Below, one piece after another: positions 17,359 to 26,126 of a stretch of 64,000 bases of DNA. Each line of letters starts with the position of its first letter. The first letter of the stretch is position 1. Source of the stretch: Rikenellaceae bacterium. Its GTDB lineage: Bacteria; Bacteroidota; Bacteroidia; Bacteroidales; Rikenellaceae. Where the stretch lies: assembly GCA_020860245.1 (NCBI GenBank), contig JAJBUQ010000039.1, positions 138,299-202,298 of the forward strand. The letters are read 5' to 3'. The notes beneath the pieces are model-generated. The model was not told where the DNA came from, searched no databases, and was given only the letters and a program-made list of their open reading frames with translations. Made by a program: the position numbers and the translations under genes.

Positions 17359-17941
17359 AGATATTTTTTTCTTTAATATAGTTAAAAACTCCGTCCGGCA
17401 GAAATTCCTTTGCGTCTTCTCCGAATCTTAACATACTTCTGAATTTTGTCGAACTAATATCGTAAACAGGAGCGTTGTCCAGAGTAACGATATCTCCCAA
17501 AGACAGTATATTTTCGTTTAGAGGGTAACCTCCTCGAGTGTATACAAAAACTCTGCAATTTTCAATAATATCGTCAAAATCCTTCCATTTTCGAAAGAGC
17601 GCCAAATTGTCTGATCCCATGAGTATCGAGAACTCCCGGTCAGGGTAAATTTTCCATAATTTTCTCAAGGTGTCGATAGTGTAGGAGGGCTTGGGCATGT
17701 CGAATTCTATATCTGATGCGCACATTCTATCGCGGTATTTGCTGTGGTTTATAGCGATTCTTACCATCTCTATTCTATCGTTCTCCGGCGCTATTCCTTC
17801 CGGCGGTTTGAACGGATTCTGTGGAGACACTACAAACCACAATTCGTCGCCCAAATTTTTTTCCAATATATATTCGGCGATAGATAAATGAGCCTTATGT
17901 ATCGGATTGAACGAACCGAAGAATAGAACTGTTTTTTTCAT
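17333..17941 (-). CDS. nadD: Nicotinate-nucleotide adenylyltransferase
   Basis: Predicted 202 aa; makes deamido-NAD from nicotinate mononucleotide and ATP. The nucleotidyltransferase motif GSFNPIHKAH is at 9-18, and the second signature ISSTKFR is near residue 163. It lies 4 bases after gmk and overlaps the TPR gene. The order yicC-gmk-nadD is common in Bacteroidota. Confidence 0.97.
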   Translation of the reverse strand: MKKTVLFFGSFNPIHKAHLSIAEYILEKNLGDELWFVVSPQNPFKPPEGIAPENDRIEMVRIAINHSKYRDRMCASDIEFDMPKPSYTIDTLRKLWKIYPDREFSILMGSDNLALFRKWKDFDDIIENCRVFVYTRGGYPLNENILSLGDIVTLDNAPVYDISSTKFRSMLRFGEDAKEFLPDGVFNYIKEKNIYATSNNDR

Positions 17942-17945
17942 TATT

Positions 17946-18515
17946 TTAACGGTGAAGGAAGCTGTTTATTATCTCTTCCGTAATTTTTACGGTATTTTCG
18001 AGGTTGTCATTTACTATTATGCAGTCGAATTCATCTGCAAAGGCAATCTCCTGTTCCGCTTTACCGAGCCGCTTCCGGATGGTTTCCTCGCTGTCGGTGC
18101 CTCTGCTGCGGAGCCTCCTGCCAAGTTCTTCCACCGATGGAGGCATGATAAATAGTGCCAAGGCATCATCCCCGAATAGTTTTTTTAGATTTAATGCTCC
18201 TTTGACATCTATATCGAAAATAATGGTTTTATTCATGCTCCATAATCTATCCAATTCCGATTTTAGCGTCCCATAGCTGATACCCGTGTAAACTTCCTCC
18301 CATTCCACGAATTCCCCTCTGTCCACACGCTGTTTGAATTCTTCCTGTGTGAGGAAATAATATTCCCGTCCATGCTCTTCAGCACCTCTCGGTGCGCGGC
18401 AGGTTGCCGATACTGAGAATGCGAGATCGGGGAATGTCCTGAGAACGCTGTTTATTATTGTCGATTTTCCAGCTCCCGAAGGTGCTGAGAAAATGATAAC
18501 TTTGCCGTAATCCAT
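17946..18515 (-). CDS. gmk: Guanylate kinase
   Basis: Predicted 189 aa; phosphorylates GMP to GDP. The P-loop SAPSGAGKST is at 10-19. The GMP-binding segment with RAPRGAEEHGREYYF is near 40-54 and the lid region RLRSRGTDSEETIRKRL near 132-148. Of standard length. It follows yicC by 10 bases and precedes nadD by 4 bases. Confidence 0.97.
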   Translation of the reverse strand: MDYGKVIIFSAPSGAGKSTIINSVLRTFPDLAFSVSATCRAPRGAEEHGREYYFLTQEEFKQRVDRGEFVEWEEVYTGISYGTLKSELDRLWSMNKTIIFDIDVKGALNLKKLFGDDALALFIMPPSVEELGRRLRSRGTDSEETIRKRLGKAEQEIAFADEFDCIIVNDNLENTVKITEEIINSFLHR

Positions 18516-18525
18516 GCCAGTTCGG

Positions 18526-19410
18526 TTAAAGAATATTGAGAAGCTGTTCTTTTATTTTTTCGAGTTCGTCCTTCATCTGCACGACGATCTTCTGTATGCG
18601 CGAATCGTTGGCCTTAGAGCCGAGAGTGTTGATCTCCCTTCCGATCTCCTGAGATATGAATCCCAGCTTCTTGCCCGGAGCTTCCTCGGTCGAACACACT
18701 TCACGGAAGTATCCGCAGTGGTTGCGAAGGCGTACCTTCTCCTCGGTAATATCCAGTTTTTCAAGGTAATATATCAATTCCTGCTCGAATCTGTTCCTGT
18801 CGTAATCGAGTCCTATGGATGCGAAATTTTCCGATATGCGGTTTTTTATCGATTCTATCCTGTCGTCCTCGTACTTCTCGACTTCGGGGATGGAATTCTC
18901 GATAGTTTCGATTCGCGCGAGGATATCGGTTATAAGATTATCTCCCTCCTGAATGCGGAATTCGTTAAGGGAATTCATGGCCTTCGATACTGTATCGATA
19001 AGAGCCTCAGCCTCTTCGTCGCCGATGTCATTTAATTCGGTCTGGATAACCTCCGGCATTTTCATTATTACGGGGATGATAGCAGCATTCACCTCAGCGG
19101 AGTCCCGCTGTATTCCGCACTCAGGCAGAAATCCGGTTATCTGGTTGAAACAATTTATAAACGCTTCTCTATTGATATTTACTGCGTCGGATACTCCGTT
19201 CTTTTCGACGGTTATAAATATATCTGTCTTGCCCCTGATTATTTTTTTGTTCGCCAGCAGTCTGATATCCTGCTCGAACTGCCTGTAAACAGACGGTATT
19301 TTTATCGAAAGATCCAGTTGCTTGCTGTTGAGGGATCTTACTTCTGCTATTATTTTCTTATCTGTGATTTCGGTTTCGGATTTGCCGTAACCGGTCATTG
19401 ATCTTATCAT
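18526..19410 (-). CDS. yicC: YicC/YloC family endoribonuclease
   Basis: Predicted 294 aa with the family start MIRSMTGYGKSE and the C-terminal DUF1732 block (GRELNTLGSKANDSRI equivalent near residue 260). E. coli YicC acts as an endoribonuclease on small RNA; the targets here are unknown. Adjacency to gmk is a conserved feature across bacteria and supports the name. A -7-like element lies just upstream, so yicC can be transcribed separately from MATE. Confidence 0.93.
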   Translation of the reverse strand: MIRSMTGYGKSETEITDKKIIAEVRSLNSKQLDLSIKIPSVYRQFEQDIRLLANKKIIRGKTDIFITVEKNGVSDAVNINREAFINCFNQITGFLPECGIQRDSAEVNAAIIPVIMKMPEVIQTELNDIGDEEAEALIDTVSKAMNSLNEFRIQEGDNLITDILARIETIENSIPEVEKYEDDRIESIKNRISENFASIGLDYDRNRFEQELIYYLEKLDITEEKVRLRNHCGYFREVCSTEEAPGKKLGFISQEIGREINTLGSKANDSRIQKIVVQMKDELEKIKEQLLNIL

Positions 19411-19430
19411 AAACGGTAATTAAATTGTTA

Positions 19431-19438
19431 CAAATTTA
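19431..19438 (-). promoter_or_regulatory. -7 promoter element for the yicC-gmk-nadD cluster
   Basis: On the minus strand TAAATTTG matches TAnnTTTG and ends 21 bases before the yicC ATG. No good -33 is seen. Confidence 0.45.
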
Positions 19439-19439
19439 A

Positions 19440-20777
19440 TTATTTTGTATTAATAATACCTTTGTTTTTCCATTTGCCGCTGAAATAATAGGCCAGAGCA
19501 CAAATAAGGCCCACAAACCATCCGGTAGGGTACGACCACCACAAACCCTCGTAGCCGAAAAAATTAGATAACACCATTGCTGAAGGAAGCCTTACCAGCC
19601 ACAGCGACAGAAGCGTTATAAGCATAGGTATAATAGCCGCGCCTGCACCTCTGAGGAGGCCGTTGATAACGAACATTACTGCGAATACGGGATAAAAGGA
19701 ATTTATTATCACAAGCAGTTTATACCCTGCATCTATCACCATGGGATCGGTGGAGAAGAGCGATAACAGTGCTCTTCCGAATATTATTATCAATAAATTT
19801 ACAACGATACATGTTCCCACGGCCATCATCAACGTCGAACGGAGCCCTTGTCGGATTCTCTCGGTATTGCCGGGGCCCATATTCTGCCCTACGAAGGTCG
19901 TAAGTGCCGCGGAGAAATTCATTACCGGAAGGGCAGCGAAGGTATCTATACGGTTTACCGAAACATAAGCCGCGATAATATCCGTCCCGAACTTTGTAAC
20001 TATCCCTATCAACGCGAGCATTCCGATAGCTACGAACGTCTGTTGAAGACCTGCGGGGAGGCCCAGCTTAATGCACTGCATGAAGATTGATCTGCTGAAC
20101 TTGGGCCTTATAAGTTCGACCCTTATCACAGGATTGGTCCGGTTTACATATATTACACATAGTATGAATGCAAATCCCTGTGCGAGGACGGTTGCCCACG
20201 CGGCGCCTTCGATTCCCCAACCGAAGTTCTTTATAAAAACTAAATCCAGAATAATATTTAAAACGGACGATAAAATTAGAAAATACAGTGGAGTCTTGGA
20301 ATCGCCGACCCCTCTTAATATCGCTGCTACGGCGTTATATCCGAAAAGAAGTATTAATCCACAGAAGTATATCTGTAAATAGGATTTGGCAAACGGTAGG
20401 ACGTCGTCCGGAAGTCCGATCCATTTTAAAATATATCCGCTCATGGATATTCCTATAACAGATGTAACGACTGATGCGACGATAAGAAACAGGAATAAAG
20501 TATCGCAGGTCGTTCTTACATTCCCGAACTGTTTGGCTCCGAAGTATTGTGAAATTACAATAGAAGCTCCTATGCCGATTCCTGCTACCAGAGCTACTGT
20601 CAAAAATACCACCGGAGTGCACGAACCCACTGCCGCAAGGGCCTTCTTACCTATCAGTCTGCCTACGATGACCGTATCCGCAAACTGATAGAGCTGCATA
20701 AAAACATTGCCCAGTATCATTGGGACTGCGAAGAAGAATATATTTTTGGCGATGTGCCCCAGAGTGAAGTCTTTCAT
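19440..20777 (-). CDS. MATE family efflux transporter
   Basis: Predicted 445 aa from the ATG at 20777. The frame extends to a TTG at 20801, but a promoter element overlaps that codon, so I prefer the ATG. About twelve membrane helices are visible in two related halves. The first half holds the MATE signature PMILGNVFMQLYQFADTVIV near 11-30. These proteins exchange Na+ or H+ for organic cations or drugs. The substrate cannot be inferred. It ends 29 bases before yicC. Confidence 0.93.
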   Translation of the reverse strand: MKDFTLGHIAKNIFFFAVPMILGNVFMQLYQFADTVIVGRLIGKKALAAVGSCTPVVFLTVALVAGIGIGASIVISQYFGAKQFGNVRTTCDTLFLFLIVASVVTSVIGISMSGYILKWIGLPDDVLPFAKSYLQIYFCGLILLFGYNAVAAILRGVGDSKTPLYFLILSSVLNIILDLVFIKNFGWGIEGAAWATVLAQGFAFILCVIYVNRTNPVIRVELIRPKFSRSIFMQCIKLGLPAGLQQTFVAIGMLALIGIVTKFGTDIIAAYVSVNRIDTFAALPVMNFSAALTTFVGQNMGPGNTERIRQGLRSTLMMAVGTCIVVNLLIIIFGRALLSLFSTDPMVIDAGYKLLVIINSFYPVFAVMFVINGLLRGAGAAIIPMLITLLSLWLVRLPSAMVLSNFFGYEGLWWSYPTGWFVGLICALAYYFSGKWKNKGIINTK

Positions 20778-20798
20778 GGGTTTGGGAGTCAAATCATG

Positions 20799-20806
20799 CA
20801 AACATA
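20799..20806 (-). promoter_or_regulatory. -7 promoter element for the MATE gene
   Basis: TATGTTTG on the minus strand is a full TAnnTTTG match, 21 bases before the chosen ATG. It argues against the longer TTG start. Confidence 0.45.
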
Positions 20807-20892
20807 CTACTAAAAATTAAAAAAAACATAAATCCATACGGTAAAAGTTGCATTAAATTTCCTCTAATATTCTAAAGTTTTTAAAAAAGTAT

Positions 20893-20900
20893 TACATTTG
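20893..20900 (+). promoter_or_regulatory. -7 promoter element for serC
   Basis: TACATTTG, a full match, 53 bases before the serC ATG. The -33 region is AT-rich without a clear TTG. Confidence 0.5.
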
Positions 20901-20953
20901 CGGGTGCAAGATACACTGTGTTTATAATCTACAAAAAAACCAATTAAACATTT

Positions 20954-22027
20954 ATGAAAAAGCATAATTTCAGTGCTGGTCCGGCTATTTTGCCACAAGT
21001 AGCTATTGAAAACGGTGCCAAAGCGGTCCTTGATTTTGACGGAACAGGTTGGTCTGTCTTAGAGGTATCGCACCGCTCGAAGGAATTCGACGCGGTTATG
21101 GATGAAACCGTTTCACTTTTCAAAGAATTGTTGAATCTCCCTGAAGGCTATAAAGTAATTTTACTGGGCGGCGGCGCAAGTACGCAGTTCTATATGGTTC
21201 CTTTCAATCTTCTGGAGAAAAAAGCAGGTTATATAAACACCGGAGTTTGGGCGAAAAAAGCCATGAAAGAAGCCAAACTCTTCGGAGAAGTGGAGTGTCT
21301 TGCATCGTCGGAGGATAAGAATTTCTCTTATATCCCCAAAAATATCGAAATCCCTGCGGATTTGGATTACGTACATATTACCACTAATAACACCATCTTC
21401 GGAACGGAGTATCACGCTGACATAGATTCACCGGTTCCTTTGGTTGCGGATATGAGTTCGGATATTCTGAGCCGTCCGATGGATATAACCAAGTACGGTA
21501 TCGTTTACGGAGGCGGACAGAAGAATCTTGCCCCTGCCGGTGTAACGTTTGTCATTGTAAGGGAAGATATTCTTGGTAAAGTATCGCGCCAGCTCCCTTC
21601 GATGATCGATTACAGAACCCATATCGCTAACAACTCCATGTTCAATACGCCTCCGGTATTCCCTATATATGTTATGAGAGAAACACTCCGCTGGCTTAAA
21701 AATCTTGGAGGTGTAGAAAAAATTTACGAGATCAACAAGAAAAAAGCTGCGCTTCTCTATGACGAGATCGACAGAAATAAAATATTCAAAGGCACTGCCG
21801 CTGTCGAGGACCGTTCGTTGATGAATGTATGTTTTGTTCCTAACGACGGATACGAAAATCTCTACGACGAATTCATGAACTTCTCGAAAGAGAGAGGAAT
21901 GGTAGGTATCAAAGGACACCGTCTGGTAGGGGGCTTCCGTGCATCTATATACAACGCTATGCCTGTCGAGGGTGTACAGGCACTCATAGAATGTATGCAG
22001 GAATTTGAGAAATTACACGCAAAATAA
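20954..22027 (+). CDS. serC: Phosphoserine aminotransferase
   Basis: Predicted 357 aa PLP enzyme; converts 3-phosphohydroxypyruvate and glutamate to phosphoserine. Visible are the start [11 protein letters not shown], the phosphate-binding [14 protein letters not shown] near 73-86, and the PLP lysine in [13 protein letters not shown] near 180-192. The length is standard. serA follows, giving the first two steps of serine synthesis together; the phosphatase serB is not in the window. Confidence 0.96.
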   Translation: MKKHNFSAGPAILPQVAIENGAKAVLDFDGTGWSVLEVSHRSKEFDAVMDETVSLFKELLNLPEGYKVILLGGGASTQFYMVPFNLLEKKAGYINTGVWAKKAMKEAKLFGEVECLASSEDKNFSYIPKNIEIPADLDYVHITTNNTIFGTEYHADIDSPVPLVADMSSDILSRPMDITKYGIVYGGGQKNLAPAGVTFVIVREDILGKVSRQLPSMIDYRTHIANNSMFNTPPVFPIYVMRETLRWLKNLGGVEKIYEINKKKAALLYDEIDRNKIFKGTAAVEDRSLMNVCFVPNDGYENLYDEFMNFSKERGMVGIKGHRLVGGFRASIYNAMPVEGVQALIECMQEFEKLHAK

Positions 22028-22111
22028 TATAATATGGCCGTCGTCTATACCGGACTATATAAAAGAAAGGAGGAGAGGGCGGTATATTTTAATTCATTAG
22101 TCGAAACGAAA

Positions 22112-23032
22112 ATGAAAGTATTGGTAGCAACCGAAAAACCGTTTGCCAAGGCAGCGGTGAACGGTATCACGGAAATAGTCGACAAGGCTGGTTTTGAACT
22201 GGCCCTTCTCGAAAAATATACCGACAAAGCCCAGCTTCTTGAAGCTGTCGCCGATGCGGACGCGCTTATTATAAGGAGCGACAAGGTTACAAAAGAAGTT
22301 GTGGACGCGGCTAAAAATCTTAAAATAGTGGTCCGCGCAGGTGCAGGCTACGATAATGTGGATCTTGAAGCATGTTCGGCTAAGGGAATCGTCGTTATGA
22401 ATACTCCCGGACAGAACTCCAATGCTGTCGCAGAGCTTGCTATCGGAATGATGATCTTCATGTCGAGGAATCAATTCACTCCGGGAACAGGTAAGGAGAT
22501 CAGCGGTAAAAGGCTCGGAATCCATGCCTACGGCAATGTAGGACGTATCGTGGGCAGATACGCTAAAGCTCTGGGAATGGAGGTGTATGCGTTCGATCCG
22601 TTCGCCGATCCGGATGTATTTAAAAAGGACGAAGTTACCGTTGTCGATTCTGTCGAGGATCTTTATTCTTCCTGCGATTTTATTTCGGTAAATATTCCTG
22701 CGACTCCGGAAACTAAAAAATCTTTGAATTACTCGCTTCTCTCACAGCTTCCAAAAGGTGCAACCATTGTCAATACAGCCCGTAAAGAGGTCGTTAACGA
22801 AGAGGAATTAGTTAAATTGATGGAGGTAAGGGAAGATATAAAATATATCACCGACATAGCAGCTGATAATCAGGAAATTCTAAACGAAAAATTCGGCAAA
22901 CGAGTATTCGCTACACCTAAAAAAATGGGTGCTGAGACTGCCGAAGCTAATATTAACGCAGGACTTGCTGCCGCGCGACAGGCAGTCGATTATCTCGTGA
23001 ACGGAAATACTAAATTCCAGGTGAACAAATAA
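22112..23032 (+). CDS. serA: D-3-phosphoglycerate dehydrogenase, short form
   Basis: Predicted 306 aa; oxidises 3-phosphoglycerate to 3-phosphohydroxypyruvate with NAD+. The family start MKVLVATEKPFA is at 22112; an in-frame ATG at 22034 would add 26 residues without recognisable homology. Visible are substrate residues RAGAGYDNVD near 77-86, the NAD motif GIHAYGNVGR near 145-154, and a C-terminal TPKKMGAETAEAN. There is no ACT/regulatory domain, so serine feedback of the E. coli type is not expected. The 84 bases between serC and this start are unusually long for the cluster. A long-stem terminator follows. Confidence 0.93.
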   Translation: MKVLVATEKPFAKAAVNGITEIVDKAGFELALLEKYTDKAQLLEAVADADALIIRSDKVTKEVVDAAKNLKIVVRAGAGYDNVDLEACSAKGIVVMNTPGQNSNAVAELAIGMMIFMSRNQFTPGTGKEISGKRLGIHAYGNVGRIVGRYAKALGMEVYAFDPFADPDVFKKDEVTVVDSVEDLYSSCDFISVNIPATPETKKSLNYSLLSQLPKGATIVNTARKEVVNEEELVKLMEVREDIKYITDIAADNQEILNEKFGKRVFATPKKMGAETAEANINAGLAAARQAVDYLVNGNTKFQVNK

Positions 23033-23049
23033 AAATTCTGAAAATATGT

Positions 23050-23105
23050 ATACGGACTGAATTTGCGGATCGATAAATTTCGTAAATTTAGTCCGTATTT
23101 ATTTT
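23050..23105 (+). terminator. Long-stem hairpin between serA and DUF1015
   Basis: A 15-base arm at 23050-23064 pairs with 23084-23098 (one G-U pair) around a 19-base loop, and TTATTTT follows. It could end the serC-serA message or partly limit read-through into the DUF1015 gene, which has no clear promoter of its own. Confidence 0.7.
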
Positions 23106-23123
23106 ATAAAGATTCCAAATATT

Positions 23124-24365
23124 ATGGTAAAAGTAAAGCCTTTTAAGGGTATACGCCCTCCGAAAAATATAGCCGCAGAGGTGGCTTCACGTCCTTACGA
23201 CGTACTCAATTCCAAAGAAGCCCAGGCGGAAGCGGGTGAAAAATCATTGCTTCATATTATTAAACCGGAGATCGACTTCGACCCTATCATCGATGAACAC
23301 TCTCAGGAAGTCTACGATAAGGCTGTCGAAAATTTCAAAAAATGGCAGAATAACGGATGGCTTGTGCAGGATGAGAAGGAAAAATATTACATATATGCAC
23401 AAACCATGGAAGGGCGTACGCAGTACGGTCTTGTAGTAGCCTGCCACTTCGAGGATTATTTGAAGGGAAACATCAAAAAACACGAGCTTACCCGGCCGGA
23501 TAAAGAAGAGGATCGTATGATCCATGTACGTATCCAGAATGCAAACGTTGAACCTGTGTTCTTTTCGTACCCTTCCAATAAAGAACTCGATAAGCTGGTA
23601 TCCGAAATCGTTGGAAAAAATCAGCCGGAATACGACTACGTTGCCGATGACGGATTCGGACACCATCTCTGGCTCGTGGAGGACGAAGGCACAATCGCAC
23701 GTATAACCGAGCTATTCTCTAATATGCCTGCCTTGTATATCGCCGACGGACATCACCGGACAGCTGCCGCTGCCCTTGTGGGACAGGAAAAAATGAAAAA
23801 TAATCCGGACCACAAAGGGGACGAAGAGTATTGCTTCTTCCTTGCAGTCGCCTTCCCTGACGATCAGTTGAAAATTATCGATTATAACCGCGTGGTAAAA
23901 GACCTTAACGGTTTGACAAAAGAAGAACTTTTAAGGGCGCTCGAAGAGGATTTTGAAGTCGCAAATAAGGGTGCGGAGGAGTATAAACCGACCTGCCTCC
24001 ATAATTTCTCGATGTACTTGGACGGTAGCTGGTACAGCCTTACAGCTAAGGAGGGGCGTTACGACGATAACGATCCGATCGGAGTGCTCGACGTAACGAT
24101 TCTGTCGAACCTTGTTCTCGATAAATTACTCGGAATAAAAGATTTGCGAACCGATAAACGTATCGACTTCGTAGGCGGTATACGCGGTATCGGAGAGTTG
24201 AAAAAGAGGGTGGATTCCGGAGATATGGAGGTTGCATTCGCACTCTATCCCGTATCTATGAAGCAGCTTATCGACATCGCGGACAGTGGTAATATAATGC
24301 CTCCGAAAACTACATGGTTCGAGCCTAAATTGCGTTCGGGGCTTGTAATTCATTCACTCGAATAA
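23124..24365 (+). CDS. DUF1015 family protein
   Basis: Predicted 413 aa. Family landmarks are the start RPPKNIAAEVASRPYDVL, the central ADGHHRTAAA near residue 208, and the late FVGGIRG near 350. The ADGHHR segment resembles the G-x-R loop of ParB/sulfiredoxin-like folds, some of which are nucleotide-dependent kinases such as archaeal serine kinase SerK; this is a resemblance, not a demonstrated function. The family is often found beside serC and serA, as here, pointing to a link with serine metabolism. Cytoplasmic, with no signal peptide. Confidence 0.85.
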   Translation: MVKVKPFKGIRPPKNIAAEVASRPYDVLNSKEAQAEAGEKSLLHIIKPEIDFDPIIDEHSQEVYDKAVENFKKWQNNGWLVQDEKEKYYIYAQTMEGRTQYGLVVACHFEDYLKGNIKKHELTRPDKEEDRMIHVRIQNANVEPVFFSYPSNKELDKLVSEIVGKNQPEYDYVADDGFGHHLWLVEDEGTIARITELFSNMPALYIADGHHRTAAAALVGQEKMKNNPDHKGDEEYCFFLAVAFPDDQLKIIDYNRVVKDLNGLTKEELLRALEEDFEVANKGAEEYKPTCLHNFSMYLDGSWYSLTAKEGRYDDNDPIGVLDVTILSNLVLDKLLGIKDLRTDKRIDFVGGIRGIGELKKRVDSGDMEVAFALYPVSMKQLIDIADSGNIMPPKTTWFEPKLRSGLVIHSLE

Positions 24366-24375
24366 TTTTACGAGT

Positions 24376-25224
24376 ATGACGACATTCAGGGATTATTTAC
24401 GCAATGTATTCTATCAATTCTACAAGCTGACAAGCAGGAAATACGTCATTCCCGCGAAGGATGCCGTCATAGATGTAATTATACCGTTCCTCGAACCCGA
24501 CGCGGAGGTTCTCCCGCTGTGTATTCAAGGTGTCAGAAATTGTGTAAACCATAAAATAGATAAAGTATACGTCGTATCTCCGGAAACGGATCTTGTAAAA
24601 AGACTGTGCGGTGAGAACGATGCCGTATTCGTGGATGAGACACAGGTATTAGGATACGGTCCGGAGGCCGTATCCTATCATACCGATACCGGAGAGGACC
24701 GCAGTGGATGGATATTCCAGCAATTGCTAAAATTATCCGGTGAAATAGGTGAGAATCGGTATTTTCTTGTTATAGATGCGGATCATGTACTGGTTCGTCC
24801 CCATACATTCATCGCGGAAGACGGACGCTTTGTTTTTTACCGGAGCTCGGATCACAGCGTCCCGTATTATAATACACTGGAATCGCTGACCGGATTTACC
24901 GATTATGGATTCTTTACGTTCTCTTATGTGTCGCGTAAAATGATATTCGACAAAAATATACTTGCGGAACTTCGTGGTACTCTTGCCGATAGGAGCGGTA
25001 AAAAGTGGGATAGAGCGATAATCGAGGCTCTTGAATCCGGAGAATTATCCACATTCTCAGAATTCGAACTCTATGGAAACTTTGTTCCGGACGATAAAAA
25101 GATCAGCCTGCCTTGGAGAACTAAAGTTCTCAGTAGTGCGAGACTTGCACCATACGAGTCTCTGGTGAGACGCTATTCTTCAAAATATTTGGCCCTGACC
25201 TTCCCCGACAGCATATTTAAATGA
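24376..25224 (+). CDS. DUF6492-like putative glycosyltransferase
   Basis: Predicted 282 aa, soluble. It has a GT-A-like pattern: a first strand DVIIPFLEPD near 34-43, then KVYVVSPE, then a central DADHVLVRP (near 134) that looks like the metal/nucleotide-sugar DxD motif. The arrangement fits DUF6492 proteins, which are treated as glycosyltransferase-like. The acceptor is unknown. It lies 10 bases after DUF1015 and overlaps the EamA gene by 4 bases (ATGA), so the two are probably co-translated. Confidence 0.65.
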   Translation: MTTFRDYLRNVFYQFYKLTSRKYVIPAKDAVIDVIIPFLEPDAEVLPLCIQGVRNCVNHKIDKVYVVSPETDLVKRLCGENDAVFVDETQVLGYGPEAVSYHTDTGEDRSGWIFQQLLKLSGEIGENRYFLVIDADHVLVRPHTFIAEDGRFVFYRSSDHSVPYYNTLESLTGFTDYGFFTFSYVSRKMIFDKNILAELRGTLADRSGKKWDRAIIEALESGELSTFSEFELYGNFVPDDKKISLPWRTKVLSSARLAPYESLVRRYSSKYLALTFPDSIFK

Positions 25225-26126
25225 CCACCGGAAGAGATCTGAAATATCATATAATGGCGCTGTTTACAGTGACGGTATGGGGTACGACGTTTGTTTCCAC
25301 TAAGATTCTGTTATCGTACGGACTCACTCCGGCAGAAATAATGCTGTATCGCTTCTTCATAGCCTATATTCTCATCTGGTTTGTCTCTCCGCGTAAATTA
25401 TTCTGTGATAGCCGGAAGGATGAACTGTTAATGCTCGGAGCCGGAATGGGCGGAGGGTCGATGTATTTTCTAACTGAAAATCTTGCACTTAAAATAACGC
25501 TTGCATCGAACGTATCCCTTATTATATGCACAGCACCGTTGTTCGCATCGATATTCATTCATTTTTTTGGCAAAGGGGAACACTTCGGGCAGAGGCTGCT
25601 TGCCGGATCTTTTATTGCGCTCGCAGGGGTGGCACTCGTAGTGTTTAATGGGAGTGTGATCCTTAAAATCAGTCCGTTAGGGGACTTGCTGACCCTTATC
25701 GCCGCATTGAGTTGGGCTACCTATACGTTGATAATACGGAGTTTGGGCGGAAGATATAATACTGCATTCATTACACGCAAGGTCTTCTTTTACGGATTGC
25801 TGACACTTAGTCCAGTTTTCCTATTCACCCCGTTGAGATTCGATCCTGCCGTTATGGCTGAACCTGTCGTTTGGATTAATATTTTATTTCTGGGGGTAAT
25901 CGCCTCCATGCTGTGCTTCATAATATGGAATATCGCACTTAAAAATCTCGGAGGAATAAGGACAAGCAACTACATATATCTTACCCCGATAGTCACTTTA
26001 ATTGCCTCTTCGCTCATAATAAACGAGCAGATTACCGGATTTGCGGTGATGGGCGCTCTGATGATACTATTAGGGGTATATGTAGCAGAGAAACCTCTTC
26101 CGGAATTCTTCCGGAATAACCGCTAA
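25221..26126 (+). CDS. EamA family (DMT) transporter
   Basis: Predicted 301 aa with ten hydrophobic helices in two EamA repeats. The signature GTTFVSTKILLSYGLTPAEI is near 20-39, and the repeat SWATYTLIIRSLG is near 165-177. Members export amino acids or metabolites, or import nucleotide-type solutes. Position after the serine genes makes an amino-acid exporter possible but unproven. The start overlaps the upstream gene by 4 bases. The stop overlaps the convergent hydG stop by 4 bases. Confidence 0.9.
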   Translation: MTTGRDLKYHIMALFTVTVWGTTFVSTKILLSYGLTPAEIMLYRFFIAYILIWFVSPRKLFCDSRKDELLMLGAGMGGGSMYFLTENLALKITLASNVSLIICTAPLFASIFIHFFGKGEHFGQRLLAGSFIALAGVALVVFNGSVILKISPLGDLLTLIAALSWATYTLIIRSLGGRYNTAFITRKVFFYGLLTLSPVFLFTPLRFDPAVMAEPVVWINILFLGVIASMLCFIIWNIALKNLGGIRTSNYIYLTPIVTLIASSLIINEQITGFAVMGALMILLGVYVAEKPLPEFFRNNR

